Shown: positions 47,179 through 58,121, numbered from the stretch's first letter. The stretch is 64,000 nt of DNA from Acanthaster planci (GCF_001949145.1 NW_019091415.1:1268630-1332629); one strand, 5' to 3'. The notes: a model not told the origin generated them from the letters alone. Numbers and translations: made by a program.

Positions 47179-50100
47179 CTGAAAAAAAAACCACACCCAG
47201 AAAGTCCCATTAATTTCTAACCCCAGGATGATTTACTTGCAACCTTCCACATCCTTGCAAACCTCAACATCATATGGCAAACTGTGCACATAGACAGTTG
47301 GACTCTGTTCATTTGTGGTTTGCCTAATCTGACATCAAACACAGCCGGTACACCAGTGCAGTACTCATCCTAACAGATTGCAACAAACCCCAATGTTAAG
47401 GCTGGGCTGGCTTGCGATTGTCAGGGTTAACATTAAGCCTTTCCTTTGACATCTCCTGGGTGCAGCCGAATATCCGTAATTCAGCCCTCCAAATGGTGTA
47501 CAGGTACTCACTGATCTGGACAACACCGCCCAAACCTGGTTGTAGACTGTAGAGTTGCCACTGTAACGCTAAAACCAATTCAACACTCTACGGACCTGCT
47601 GTCGGAACAGATTTCTTTCTAGGACCTGATGTTTTTCAACACTCCAGGGCGCGCCCTCAGAATGATATTTGCTACAACAGGCCGCGCACAATTGCTAAGT
47701 TCAAATTCGACACATGGTCTGCCTCTGCATACTTCTGGGACCTTGTGCATGAGTACAAAACGAACAGGGAACGTTTAAACATCGGCCGGAAGAGAGTCAA
47801 GGCACACCTCATGCTTTAACCTGTCTGCCATGATGCCTGTGTATACAATGGGCAATGTGGTTAATCAAGGCTTAGGAAAACTAAATAATGTGAATCCAAA
47901 CACTTTTGGGTTTCATACCTGTTTTGTTTTTACTGAGGACGTCTTTGCCTGGTACCTGGCCTGTTTTCAGCAATTGGTTCAATCTCTCCACTTCCTCCAG
48001 CGATTTGGCATTAACAATGGCAGCCTGGTAAAAAGAATGCAGGAAAAAAAACAATTACACTGGATTTTTGTTGTCCAGATCAAAAATGTACAAAACTCCC
48101 AGCCTGTGTGTCTGCAGAGCCAGACAGGCTGTGTATTACTTTGCTAATGAAAATCGTGGCTAGGAAAGAGCAGTCCTTTGAGGGCACAAGCATCTACATG
48201 CTGTAGATCAGGGGTAAGATTGGGGGATGAAAGTCCATGTATTCCCTGAAACGCCAACTGGACAGGTCTTAATAATGACAGAATTAAAATACATGTACTG
48301 TGATTTTTTGCGTTTCATCTGCGAACAAGGCAGGAGTTCTCTCTCTAATAACTATGACTGTATTAATCTTGAACTTGCCACTTTTCCCTCCAATGTGCAA
48401 AAAATGCAACAAAACGGAATGATTCAAACCCAGAATATCTGGGTCAGAAATCCTGAAATTCTGGAAAGAATCCTGTGATTTCCCACCCACCCCCATGGAA
48501 TGAATTTTTCTGTCACAAGGCTCCTGAATTCATTGGAAAACAGGAATTTACACTGAAAGGAAACTCTGACTAAGTCGGCATTGCATAACTCGTCATATCT
48601 TCTAAGTCGGCCTTTTGACAAAAGTCCCGATCGTCTGTAATGCATTTCCATTGAAAATTTCATTTTTAAGTTGGCATTTATAAGTTGTCACTTCGTTTAA
48701 GTCGGGATGTTTTTCTCGTTCCTTTTCCACAAAACCACAAAAATTCCTTTGTGTAAGTTGGCATTGAAAAGAATCGTGCTTAGGTATCAGTTTCCTTTGC
48801 CATGGTTAACGAGAAGTGCCAAGTCCCACACTGCTTGACCTGATGTCTGTTTATTAGCAGTACAGGCCACGGTTGATAATCGGCCAGCACAAATACATCA
48901 ATACCAGTTACCCCTTTAGTGCTACATGCATGCGCTCTGCCAATTTTGGGGGTCACCTTATTGACCAAACTTAACCAATGCGTGTGCGGATGAGTGTATG
49001 TTATCTGTATCATGTACATGTATGCTGCACTGTTGAGCCATGATGTGATATGCAATATACGTAATAAGGACGATATTGCTTCGTTCTTAGGGGCACATGA
49101 TCAGTTATCGAATTTGCAGCCCGTGAGGATAATAATCGAGAACGAATTTGCGGGGATCGACCATGGAGGTAGAGATAAACTAGGGTAAATCAAAGCCATT
49201 GAATTAGTGCAAGGAATCATGATGTACATGTACATAGGAAACACATGTGTATGTGCAAGTCAGCAAATTGACGACTTACAGCACAAGTCGGCATTCGCGT
49301 AAGTCGTCATAATTTCTTGAGTCCCGAGAGTGCCGACCTAGCCGGAGTTCATTGTATATAATGATCCATGTGACACGTTGTTCCTGGATGCACATCTTAC
49401 ACAACTTCATTCACTTCTTCAGTGTATCAACATCTTTTTGGGGGTTACATTTACCAGCAGGTGTAATGAACTGTGCACTTTTCAAACATTTAAGGACTGT
49501 CTGTGCATTTCTGGGCAACTGAGGTCGCTGATGATTTGATGCCATTTAGGAAAGACACTGTTCTGTTGAGTGATTTTTTGGCTCAAATTGTGAAATCAAA
49601 CTTTGTTCGTTGAAAACATTTCTGAGAAAGTATTTCTCATTGTCTTACTGCCACGTACATTTACGTAACAATGAAGCATCCGAATTAAGGAGAAATTTAG
49701 GATAGCAAACTATCTAACATTGCAGCAGCCTCCTGTGCACAAATCAATGCAATATGGAGGTTTTCTCTGTGAGACGGCATCACCGTATTACTGCTGAATA
49801 TAGAAATTTGTATTTGCATAAAACCAAAAAGGCACCACACCTTTTAAACAGCCAACAAATTTACATTACAGGTTTATTAAAACACATTTTCAAGGGTTAT
49901 AAATGAACTCAACAGACCCTTAAAATTTGTCCGTCTCAAGTGTTCAGTTTTTGAGAAACATTGGCAGTTATTTATTCTGCCAGTTTTTGGATCTCAGCAC
50001 AATTCTGATAGATGACAGGTAATGAGTCAAACTTGAATTCCTGAAGGGTTTCTTTACCTTGATCGCAGCATAGTCTTGAGGTGATGGCCCAGAATTGGCG

Positions 50101-53100
50101 TCTCCTTCCCCGGCCACAGGTGCCCCTGGCACAAACCTGAAACAAAGAAGGCCAAATATACATTACCCTCATGTGTCCAATACAGCATATGGACTTTGAA
50201 GGGAAAAAAGCCTTGAGTTATTCTCATGATGAAACTGAACTACTTTACATGAAGCTGGGATCTAAGTCGATGTGGCTCTTTTGTAGGTTCCAGAGCACCA
50301 ATGTTCAACTCAATAGGTTACCCACTTTAAGTTTTACTTGTACCTGCTGACGACGAGTGACTTGCATTTATAATTTCCATTCACTATGAAACGTCTACAG
50401 AAAAGGTTACATACTGTTTTACCTTACAATAAAATTTTACCTTTTTCCAAAAGGATACATTTTGTTCAACTTATAGGAAAATTGGTATCAAAACATGCAT
50501 GAGAAATGGGTGATAAACTAAAAAACTCACGAACATACTGCATGCCAAAATGGTGGACAGAGGACAAGGAGATTTCTGATAACCTTTGGCGTCCTTCAAA
50601 TGGATGGTTCAGTGGTGCATCTGATTGGATCACAACAGTCGAGTATTGAGCCGTACTTACGTCTTTGATCTTCTGCCGAGATCTTTAGACAGCTGCTGTC
50701 CCTTCTTCCCCTTGAATAGATGTGCAGCTGTTTCTCGTTCCTGAAATCAAGAAAAAACCCAGTGACTAACAGTACAGGCAGCAATGAAGTATCTGCCTCA
50801 CCGAGGTCAGTTTTCAGCTTCATAGGCAACATCATGCTTATTGAAAATCAGGGAATGGAATTGTGATGAGTGGTTTTCATATAGTACATTAAAACCATCT
50901 GAAGCAATGACAGACCACATCGAAGGCGAGGTCCATTATCATCAGCAGGCCCCGCTTTGTGAAAAGTAAAGCTGAATAGAAACTGTGCTTTGCTAAATCA
51001 ATATTTACATAAATGTATTTACCCATCATGTTTTAGGAAGCACCCATCAAGTCATATCTAAATGCAAAATAAATGTCTACACTGCATCAGGAACGACTTG
51101 CTGATGGCATTATTCTATATCCCCCATGTCCAAGGTGGGGCTTATTTCAGCCAATGGGGGGGCCATTTGTTCAAGATTTGTAGACATTTACCGCACTGAC
51201 AGTATTTTAACTCTGAGACAATGTCGAAAACTGGCATTTGCTACAGTGCTCAACATGAGGATTTCTACAAGTTCAGTATCTACGGACTGTTTTGAGCCTA
51301 TGTCTGTGTAAACCTCAGTGGGAAGCATTCCAGCGCGGGGAAACAGTTGGACACATATCGTCTGGCTCTGTAAGCAGAATTTGCCACAATGCATTTAAAC
51401 ATCCTCTGTGTTGTGACACTGGAAATCCCTGTATGTTTACACGTCATCCAGTCAAGAGTAGTTGAAAACTACCGCTGAATTTTGAAAGGCCCCGAGAGGG
51501 TTGGGATTCATTTCAAAGGCTTTTACTTTCCCTTCTCTTCTTTAACACATTGACTGCTGTGCATAATTTGAAAGGGGCGTTCCCATTTGCCAAGCGTTGT
51601 ACACATGTGCGCATATTTAACAGGTACCTTACACGTGACTGTTTGAGCATGATTATTAGGGAACGTTTCATAATTACAGAAGGCGGTATTTACTGCGGTA
51701 CCGCTGTATTTTTGCGGTACCAGCATTAAGCCCTTTCGGGTAACTAGTGCGGTGCCGCTAAAAAAACCAGCGGTACCGCAGTAAATACCGCCTTCAACAA
51801 TTATGAAACGCTCCCTTATACAGGTGTACGCCCTCCACACTGCCAGCAGCGTATTGGTTGTGTTCTTTGGTGATGCCGGCGCACTCAATTTACATTACAA
51901 TAACCTTTCCTTTTCTACGAGTACACTCGTAGTGGCAGAATCCGGTCCACCTTTCACTACAAGTATACTTGTAGTCTGCAGTCAACATGTTAATCACAAT
52001 AGGAACGTGGCCTCAAACCAAGACATTTCTCACCTACCTTTTCATCAAAGAAACCTTAAAGACATCCAACCATTACAACTTGTTACACAGGATGGCCAAC
52101 TCTTTGCAATGAAACTGAATGCCCCGTGTTGCACTGTGTGCTCAATGCCTTCAAAGGGGGCCTGGGAGCACTGTGTGCTCAATGCCTTCAAAGGGGGCCA
52201 GGGAGCACTGTGTGCTCAATGCCTTCAAAGGGGGCCAGGGAGCACTGTGTGCTCAATGCCTTCAAAGGGGGCCTGGGAGTGCAAAATAAAACACCACTTA
52301 CTTTCTGTCGAACTTTTCTGAAGTCCAGCACCCGAATCTGTGGAATCTTGTGGATGGTGTATAGCCGATAATGCTTCCGATTTGTCACCGGATTTCTCAA
52401 CAGACTAGCCGGCAATCAACAGAAAAGGGAAAACAAGAGTATATTTGTTGTTTTCACTTTTTGAGGGGGGCAGCATGGCCCAAACTGTGTCATGACTCAG
52501 GAGGTTTTTCTCCTGGCATGAGAAGCATGTTTTGTAAGGGGAAAAAATCAAGGCTTTAGATGGTACATCAAGCAGTATCATTATACCCGTCTTGAATACT
52601 GGTTTTTCATTGGCCCAGAACAATCATGTGACAAGGCAATAAAAATGCATATTACCCTCCACACCATAATGCAAGGACTGCTGTAACCAGACTACTTGTA
52701 TTCATTGATTCACGCCATACCTATGTCTTGGATATTGTCTGTTCATAGGCCCAGAACAATCACGACAGGGCAAACAAGGCATATCACACTCACCGTGAGA
52801 CACCTCATTCTTCCGATAGCATATGCACAGGCGTACGCACGAGTCAGAAAAGCTTTGGGAAGTTTGAGAGCAACCCTTGTCACTCATTTAGTCAGTTTTG
52901 CGTACCCATGATACATACCCATGATGAGTGTTGTGCATTGGTTGCCAGGGAATTCGATTAATGGTCCTGTTCATATAACGGACTTGTTCCCGTCCCCGCA
53001 GCGTATAAGCAGGGGGTGTGAGTGGCCACTTAAAACAATGCATACATTTACGTCTGTTATGTTAATTATACAGTTCGACAGTAGGCCTATCGTCTTCTGA

Positions 53101-56100
53101 AATTCAAAGCTTGTTTCTTTGGATAAATTTCAAGACAGACACTTGACAAAATAATTGTTGACTGCTTTGATGTGGGATGTGACATTTTGAACACCCTCGG
53201 GCACACCTCAGGGCGTTATGCGTCCCTCCGGTGTTCAAAACATCATATCCCACATCACAGCAGTCAACAATTGTTAAATGTACCACTTTCAACTCTGTAC
53301 AAATTTTATGCTGACCAACAAAGAAGCACATGTACCACATCAAGACAGTTTCCAACTTGGAGACAAGCTTTCGTCTCTTAAGGTTCATTTCAAACTTACC
53401 TCAATGATGTAAGTGTCTTGATGCTTGCTAGGGGATCTAAGTCACCCTGAAAATCAGATCAATGTGGAACAGTGCTGTAAATCAATATTCATGTAGTTGT
53501 GTACATAAGAAAGCTACATGCTTGCAAATAGTGCATGAAGAGAAAGAACATTATAAATGTAAAATGGTTCATGAACTGTATCAAGTTTGAATTTTCAATT
53601 TAAAAGTTTTTTCATCTTTCTGGCACATCTTATGAGGCAAAAATTATTAACATAATTGAAAGACAAACCAGTTCTTGCATCAGGTTGTTAGTCAGGATGA
53701 TGGAATCCAGGCGAGGCAAGTTCTGTTCTAAGCCTTCTGTAATCCGACTGGAAAAAAAAAGAAAGAAAACTGGACTGTGAAATTTCACACATTTTATGAC
53801 AAAATCTCTTCAGATTTGTACCCAGGAAAAAACTGAGCCATGAATGCTACAACGCAACATACAGTACATTTTACATGGCAAGCCCAACCATAACCTGCAA
53901 AGGTTGGTGTAAATCGTGTAAACTTTCACTGGATGTGACGTGGTTGGATTAATCTTTGTCAAGATCAGAAATCATGTCTTTGGCATGACTACAAACATTA
54001 ACACTTTGTTTTCCTTAAAATGGACACATTCAACAGAAGCCAAATGAATGGCTTAAGAATTTACAGTTCATGTGAATTACAGGAGAGAGTTATATTTTGC
54101 ACTGTTTGAAATGTTGCCGACTAGAAACACTGTTACTTTGCACAAATTTTGCAGCAGCTGAATATATAGGTACAGCCAAGGATTCAAGGTAACCAGACTA
54201 TCCATGCCAAGGAATAGGGCTAGACAGAGAAATACTTTTGTCACCATTCATTTGAATAGCTTGTGACGGGGCTTAAGACTGGATGGCTTGTCATGGACTT
54301 AAGGTAGCTTGTGATTGACTCGATTACAGTGCTACATCCCGCTATTGTCTCACCATATTCTATTATTGTTCAGCAGCAGACACTTCAGGCGACGCAGTAA
54401 GGGAAAACCTTCCAGTTTCCTGAGATCATTATCCGACAAGTCAATGGTATCAAACTGGTCCAGTGTTGCTCCTAAATTTTCGATCACCGGAATCTTGTAA
54501 CCTAAATTCAGAAAGAGGAAGTTGCATTTTACATTTTATTTTTCACAAAATTACAATTGTGATCGTCTTTCCTTTAATATGAACATTTTTGCTAAGTCTT
54601 GGCACGCTTGCAGATTCAGTAGAATTACTTTAACAGGTAAAGATCGTCAAAATGCTGACAGCCGTTTTGTGTCATGGTAAAATTGACCCCTGAGATACCA
54701 TAGTACAGTGAGCATTGTGAAAATAATTCAGGAGCTCCTGGTCTTTTTGTCCTTGTTGCTTTATCAGCCCTGTATTCTACACAGCAACTGAATTACAATT
54801 TCTCCTACTACAAAACAGCTGGGAGTATTTTGACCATCCTTACTCATTAACATAAAATTCAAAATTTAGATGGAAAGGAGTTACATGTAGGGTCGTGACC
54901 ACGCATTGGCATACTATTTTATTGACAAGACATGCCAGATACTACAACAGTCAGTCCCCCAAAACAGAGAATGTCTCCCTAAGTAGGGACAATTTTTTTT
55001 CAAGTGGGACTCCCAGATCCTACCATTGCCTAGGGGATTCTTTTATTGCCACAATGAGATTCAGCAGGAAAAAACACCCAAGGCTGCCGTTTTTAAAAAA
55101 TCCTACTGTTTACTTCTAAGATTATTACCAAGCAGAATTAGAGTCAAAAAGATCAGAACATGTTTTCCAAGAAACATAATGTTTTTTAAAAGTCAAATTT
55201 TTTTTAATCTAATGTTTTTTAAAACAGACCGTACTTTGAATTTTTTAATTCATTTTCCAAAACCGAATGAAATCTTTCGTACCTAGTATATCTGTTTTTG
55301 ATGAAATTTTACAGACCTAACATGTATTTAAGATTCAAATGAAACTTTTTTGACCAAACATGTTAAGATTCAAATAAAATTTTTTAGATTTGACACGTTT
55401 TTAAGATATGAATAAAAATTTTTGGACCCAATATGTTTTTAAGATTCAGTAAATTTTTTCAGACCTAACATGTTCTGAAGATTTGAATGAAATTTTTCAG
55501 ACCTAACATGTTTTCGAAATCTAAATGAAATTTGACAGACCTAACGTTTTTCAGATTCGAATGCATTTTCCTCGACAGTAAACAGCCGACGGTTTCGAGT
55601 TCCGCACCCACATTTCATCTAAATTCAGAAAGCATCCAAATTTCGAAAGCATCCAACTATAAAAAGCATCCGAATTCCGAAAGCATCCGAATTGAAAAAT
55701 CATTCGAATTCTGAAAGCATCCGAATTTATAAGCATCTGATCTTTTTGACAGTGTTCGACCCGATGGTACCCGAAGTTCTGAATCTTTTTTGACGATTTG
55801 ACTGTGTTTGGTATGTGCATGTGCAGTCAAACTATAGTCTTATTCCCGCTCCCTTAAACAATCGGGCAGTCAGTGCTATAAGCCTCAAATTTCGAATTAA
55901 GTCAAGCGACTACATACATACACTGACAGCACGGATGTTTTGCTGGTCTGGATGCCTGTGAGTGCGAGCCACAGCGCGACCCAGGGACGTCGGACGCAGG
56001 CCGCACATATAAGTAGCGAAAACAAAACAGACAAAACAAAAAATGCGCCCCTACTGCCATAATCCCTCAAAATCCAAAGGTCTTCCCTCAGTGTCCCTCT

Positions 56101-56414
56101 TTTCTTTCTGATACGAAAGAGGACAATACCGCCAACTTATTTAGGTAAGTTGTTTTGAAAAGGTAGACTTTGTATCCTTATTACAGGAACAGGGTGCTAA
56201 TGGTTATGAACGCCCTAAAAGTGCGAGCCCTGATCATGCTGACTGCAAAAGCTAGGTGTCGACAATACACGCACTACAAGCGCCTAAATTACTTACATGT
56301 AACTCAGTAATATACTAATATAATAGACTCACCACGTAAATCCAGCTCTCTTTCTCGCAGTGCATTTGTGTACTGTGAACTCTGTTCAATCAAGTCTGCT
56401 GTTAATTTGGGCAT
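47087..56414 (-). CDS. SNRPA1: U2 small nuclear ribonucleoprotein A', complete, 9 coding exons
   Basis: Component of the U2 snRNP. With U2B'' it binds stem-loop IV of U2 snRNA in the nucleus. Nine exons join in phase to 266 codons plus stop (human 255). The protein begins MPKLTADLIEQSSQYTNALR and ELDLRGYKIPVIENLG. Leucine-rich repeats span residues about 40-130. LRNPVTNRKHYRLY is the conserved C-terminal LRR cap (about 121-134), with the nearby DFRKV. KGKKGQQLSKDL and GRRSKT follow. A C-terminal helix NAKSLEEVERLNQLL and an acidic tail EMEEEEMEEEQDMEQ complete the family pattern. The exon number matches that of vertebrates. It is convergent with DPYD. A 57-nt extra exon is possible between exons 8 and 9. 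Confidence 0.96.
47512..47568 (-). CDS. SNRPA1: Possible cassette exon of SNRPA1 (57 nt)
   Basis: Bounded by gaattggttttag and ATCA|GTGAGT, the best donor in this part of the gene. It is 19 codons long with phase 1 at both ends, so it can be inserted between exons 8 and 9 without a frame change. It would add LQWQLYSLQPGLGGVVQI, a sequence absent from human SNRPA1. It may be a minor isoform, a pseudo-exon or chance. Confidence 0.35.
47553..47819 (+). other. Methionine-less open frame antisense to SNRPA1, unknown origin
   Basis: 88 codons run open to TAA. Protein-like composition includes YGPAVGTDFFLGPDVFQHSR, YNRPRTIAKFKFDTW and VHEYKTNRERLNIGRKRVK. An acceptor-like ttctttctag lies inside at 47615. 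The RPRTIAKF stretch faintly recalls the RPR..AKF motif of LINE ORF1 proteins, but I cannot confirm this. It may be a retroelement relic. Confidence 0.3.
47934..48024 (-). CDS. SNRPA1: SNRPA1 exon 8 (residues 207-237)
   Basis: AAIVNAKSLEEVERLNQLLK, then TGQVPGKDVL, the conserved helix. The acceptor is ctttttaccag. The donor chosen, CTCA|GTAAAA (phase 1), is the only nearby GT that keeps the frame into the acidic last exon. It is not a strong site. Confidence 0.85.
48025..50057 (-). other. SNRPA1 intron 7
   Basis: Contains the AAGTCGGCAT element (48560-49350). The remainder is AT-rich with CATGTACATGTA palindromes near 49012 and 49225 and no other recognised gene. Confidence 0.55.
48560..49350. 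mobile_element. About 790-bp element with repeated AAGTCGGCAT motifs and inverted ends
   Basis: The left end is CTCTGACTAAGTCGGCATTG. The reverse of the right end is CTCCGGCTAGGTCGGCACTC. Subterminal AAGTCGGCATT/AAGTTGGCATT units recur at least five times near the left end and twice, inverted, near the right. Subterminal repeats of this sort are typical of transposase binding arrays in DNA transposons. No transposase frame is seen. Confidence 0.55.
50058..50136 (-). CDS. SNRPA1: SNRPA1 exon 7 (residues 180-206)
   Basis: FVPGAPVAGEGDANSGPSPQ, then DYAAIK, corresponding to the human FNPGAGLP..GPSPGDVEAIK linker. The acceptor is tctttgtttcag and the donor AAG|GTAAAG. Confidence 0.93.
50137..50660 (-). 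other. SNRPA1 intron 6
   Basis: 524 bp, no recognised element. Confidence 0.55.
50661..50740 (-). CDS. SNRPA1: SNRPA1 exon 6 (residues 154-180)
   Basis: ERETAAHLFKGKKGQQLSK, then DLGRRSKT, matching the basic FKGKRGAQLAKD region of the human protein. The acceptor is cttgatttcag and the donor GAC|GTAAGT at phase 2. Confidence 0.94.
51659..51815. mobile_element. PIF/Harbinger-like MITE, 157 bp
   Basis: The left arm GGGAACGTTTCATAATTACA and the reversed right arm GGGAGCGTTTCATAATTGTT continue in both cases as GAAGGCGGTATTTACTGCGG and TACCGCT. That is about 48 bp of inverted repeat with few mismatches. TTA flanks both ends (51656-51658, 51816-51818), the 3-bp target duplication expected of PIF/Harbinger. 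Confidence 0.8.
52133..52280. repeat. 37-bp minisatellite, four units
   Basis: Four units of ACTGTGTGCTCAATGCCTTC followed by AAAGGGGGCC(A/T)GGGAGC, nearly identical. It begins about 20 bp beyond the SNRPA1 exon 5 donor, unusually close to a splice site. Confidence 0.93.
52302..52404 (-). CDS. SNRPA1: SNRPA1 exon 5 (residues 119-153; LRR cap)
   Basis: LLRNPVTNRKHYRLYTIHKI, then PQIRVLDFRKVRQK, the LRRcap signature of U2A'. The acceptor is gattgccggctag and the donor AAA|GTAAGT. A 37-bp minisatellite starts about 20 bp inside the downstream intron. Confidence 0.95.
52405..53399 (-). other. SNRPA1 intron 4
   Basis: Contains the foldback element at 53153-53272. Otherwise no recognised feature. 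Two CCCAGAACAATCA blocks (52615 and 52750) hint at a small local duplication. Confidence 0.5.
53153..53272. mobile_element. 120-bp foldback element
   Basis: The left arm AATTGTTGACTGCTTTGATG, then TGGGATGTGACATTTTGAACACC, pairs with the reversed right arm AATTGTTGACTGCTGTGATG, then TGGGATATGATGTTTTGAACACC. That is about 43 bp with five mismatches, around a 34-bp loop. No target duplication is obvious. Confidence 0.75.
53400..53446 (-). CDS. SNRPA1: SNRPA1 exon 4 (residues 104-119, 47 nt)
   Basis: The acceptor is gattttcag. GDLDPLASIKTLTSL corresponds to the conserved GDLDPLASLKSLTYL. The donor is GAG|GTAAGT at phase 2. It was found by homology and phase, being too short for ORF calling. Confidence 0.93.
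53669..53747 (-). CDS. SNRPA1: SNRPA1 exon 3 (residues 77-103)
   Basis: An A-rich plus-strand tract gives a long T run before the acceptor (ttttttccag). It encodes RITEGLEQNLPRLDSIILTN, then NLMQEL, leucine-rich repeats. The donor is CTG|GTTTGT, phase 0. Confidence 0.93.
53748..54353 (-). other. SNRPA1 intron 2
   Basis: 606 bp without recognisable element. Confidence 0.55.
54354..54501 (-). CDS. SNRPA1: SNRPA1 exon 2 (residues 28-77)
   Basis: The acceptor is tctgaatttag. YKIPVIENLGATLDQFDTID, then LSDNDLRKLEGFPLLRRLK and LLLNNNRI form the first leucine-rich repeats. The donor is ATG|GTGAGA at phase 2. Confidence 0.95.
55305..55570. repeat. About 45-55-bp diverged tandem array
   Basis: About six units share CAGACCTAACATGTTTTTAA and GATTCAAATGAAATTTTT, with frequent substitutions and length changes. 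Confidence 0.8.
55626..55740. repeat. 18-19-bp tandem array
   Basis: Six or seven units of GAAAGCATCCGAATT(C/T)(C/T), including one shortened copy with GAAAAATCATTCGAATT. It directly follows the larger array in SNRPA1 intron 1. Confidence 0.85.
56333..56414 (-). CDS. SNRPA1: SNRPA1 exon 1 (residues 1-28)
   Basis: Starts with MPKLTADLIEQSSQYTNALR and runs to ELDLRG. The donor is CGTG|GTGAGT at phase 1. An internal ATG shadow is absent, and the start fits the family N-terminus exactly. Confidence 0.95.
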
Positions 56415-58019
56415 TATGTAGTGCTTTCAGGACAAAAACGATATCCAAATTTTCCTGATAATCGATTCAGAAAAGCACAAAACTGTAAAACAAATGGTCA
56501 GATTTAACACCTTTCATCCCCACGTTTCTCTGTCGCTTCGTTCGCGCTATGCGTTAAGTAGTATGATACTAGACTGTATCCATTGATCTCCATTGACGGA
56601 TAGTGGTAGTATAATTTTTACAAACACGTCTAGGCACTAGACTTAATCCAACGAATGTTTGTTGAAAGGCAGGCCGCCCTCTAGGGGATGGTCCACAGTT
56701 TTCGTTTAGAGGGCAAAGTCATCCTCAACAGACTATTTTGTACAAAACGAAGGACTAGGAGGATTTTCAGAGTTGGTGACACCTGGATAACGACTCTGTA
56801 CGTCTCTCTTTTTCATTTTATTTAAATAATTTTTCAATATCTGCGTTGATCCAGCGGGAGAGAAAACTTAGTCCCCCTTACAGCGTGTCAATTTCTATAC
56901 AGTTTAAAAACGTAAGTATCTGCATGTACAAGAATAGCAGTTGCAGTAACGTATATGATGGGTGGGGCCCTGACCTTTTATTACCTTTTTAAAAGAATGG
57001 AAAGCGCCAAGAAACAATACTTGCACCTTCCTGTGGAGGAGAGGGTCGATTCTTCTATGGGTGACAATATTGGGACAATCATTCAAAAACAAAACCCTCT
57101 GCCCTTCCCCCACTTGAAACCTAAGTAGGAGAGGTGGGACTGGCATCTGCCAACCGACTTAATTAAACACACACGTACACTTAAAGTGAACTCAGCGCGG
57201 CTTGGGAAAGCTTGTACTTGTTTTTAACTTACATGTGCTCCCAAAATGCGTTCACCTTTGCTCTTTTGTTCTGCTAACTCTCTTTCAAGATGTTGCAACT
57301 GGATTGTTTTGAATCCCTAGAGGCCAGATTAAGTAGATATGTTTTTTTTTACAATCGAAAAATGGCTTCATAGAATTTATGACTGGAATTCTTCAACCGT
57401 GCGTAAATTCCCTATACCCGAGGGGTGAATTTGCCCATAGTTTTGATTTTAGTTGGGCGCCGCGCAGATCATTGTAGTTTTGAATAGGAGCTGACGGTCT
57501 GTGCGTTTGTCTGTGATACGCTCTATCGTGTCCGCTACATACACTGCATGTATCGGGGTACAGTCCACTAATTCAGGCCTCATTGAAAACAGTGTAAAAT
57601 CACCATTGTTCAGACAAACATTTAATTATTATTTGGTAATTAATCTTTCCGTTTCTTTTCAATTTTCGGGGGAAAACCAATTACATTTTTAATTATTCGC
57701 CCAAAACAAAACCAACCCCCCAAAAAGTCGAAGTTCCGAAGTTACAAATGGCACCCCTTACTTTTGCCCTCAGTTAATGGGCCAGGGACTTGATCCTGGC
57801 AAAGATTCACTCAATCTCACCATTTTGGGGCCAAACAATTCCCTTTTTAAACAGATACTGTGGGGAGGCACTTTTAATGCTTATGAGCTTGGCGGAAATT
57901 ATTGCTTGATTAGTGGACTGTACCCACCAAGTTAACCTACCTGCAGAGGTTAACGAAATCATGTACGTGAGACATTTGCATACAAGGCCATGGCTACGCG
58001 ACATTTGCATACGAAGCGA
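56415..58019. other. SNRPA1 5' flank and intergenic sequence
   Basis: The SNRPA1 transcription start should lie in the first few hundred bases. CG-containing sequence at 56520-56560 is the likeliest promoter stretch, but no clear core motif is seen. An R1 repeat copy lies at 57545-57885 on the minus strand. Confidence 0.45.
57545..57885 (-). repeat. Interspersed repeat family R1, copy 3
   Basis: Read on the minus strand, it follows copy 1 (8087-8500) through GCATTAAAAGT, AATTGTTTGGCCCC, AAAATGGTGAGATT, CTTTGCCAGGATCAA, CTGAGGGCAAAAGTA, AATTGAAAAGAAA and GATTTTACACTGTTTTCAAT, to GAATTAGTGGACTGTACCCC. Confidence 0.78.
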
Positions 58020-58121
58020 GAGAGATATTCACGGAGAAGGGTAGGATTTTTTATGTGAGTTTGTAGCCCGATTGACCCTTGGGAATTCATTTTTTTTTTG
58101 GCCCTTTCAAAATTTGGTTCA

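Larger units (their letters stand above)
47179..47933 (-). other. SNRPA1 intron 8
   Basis: Besides the possible cassette exon it contains, on the opposite strand, an 88-codon open frame (47553-47819). Confidence 0.5.
50741..52301 (-). other. SNRPA1 intron 5
   Basis: Contains a weak third R2 repeat copy (51200-51400), a Harbinger-like MITE (51659-51815) and a 37-bp minisatellite (52133-52280) adjoining the exon 5 donor. Confidence 0.6.
54502..56332 (-). other. SNRPA1 intron 1
   Basis: Contains two tandem arrays (55305-55570 and 55626-55740). The rest is AT-rich with no gene seen. Confidence 0.6.
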
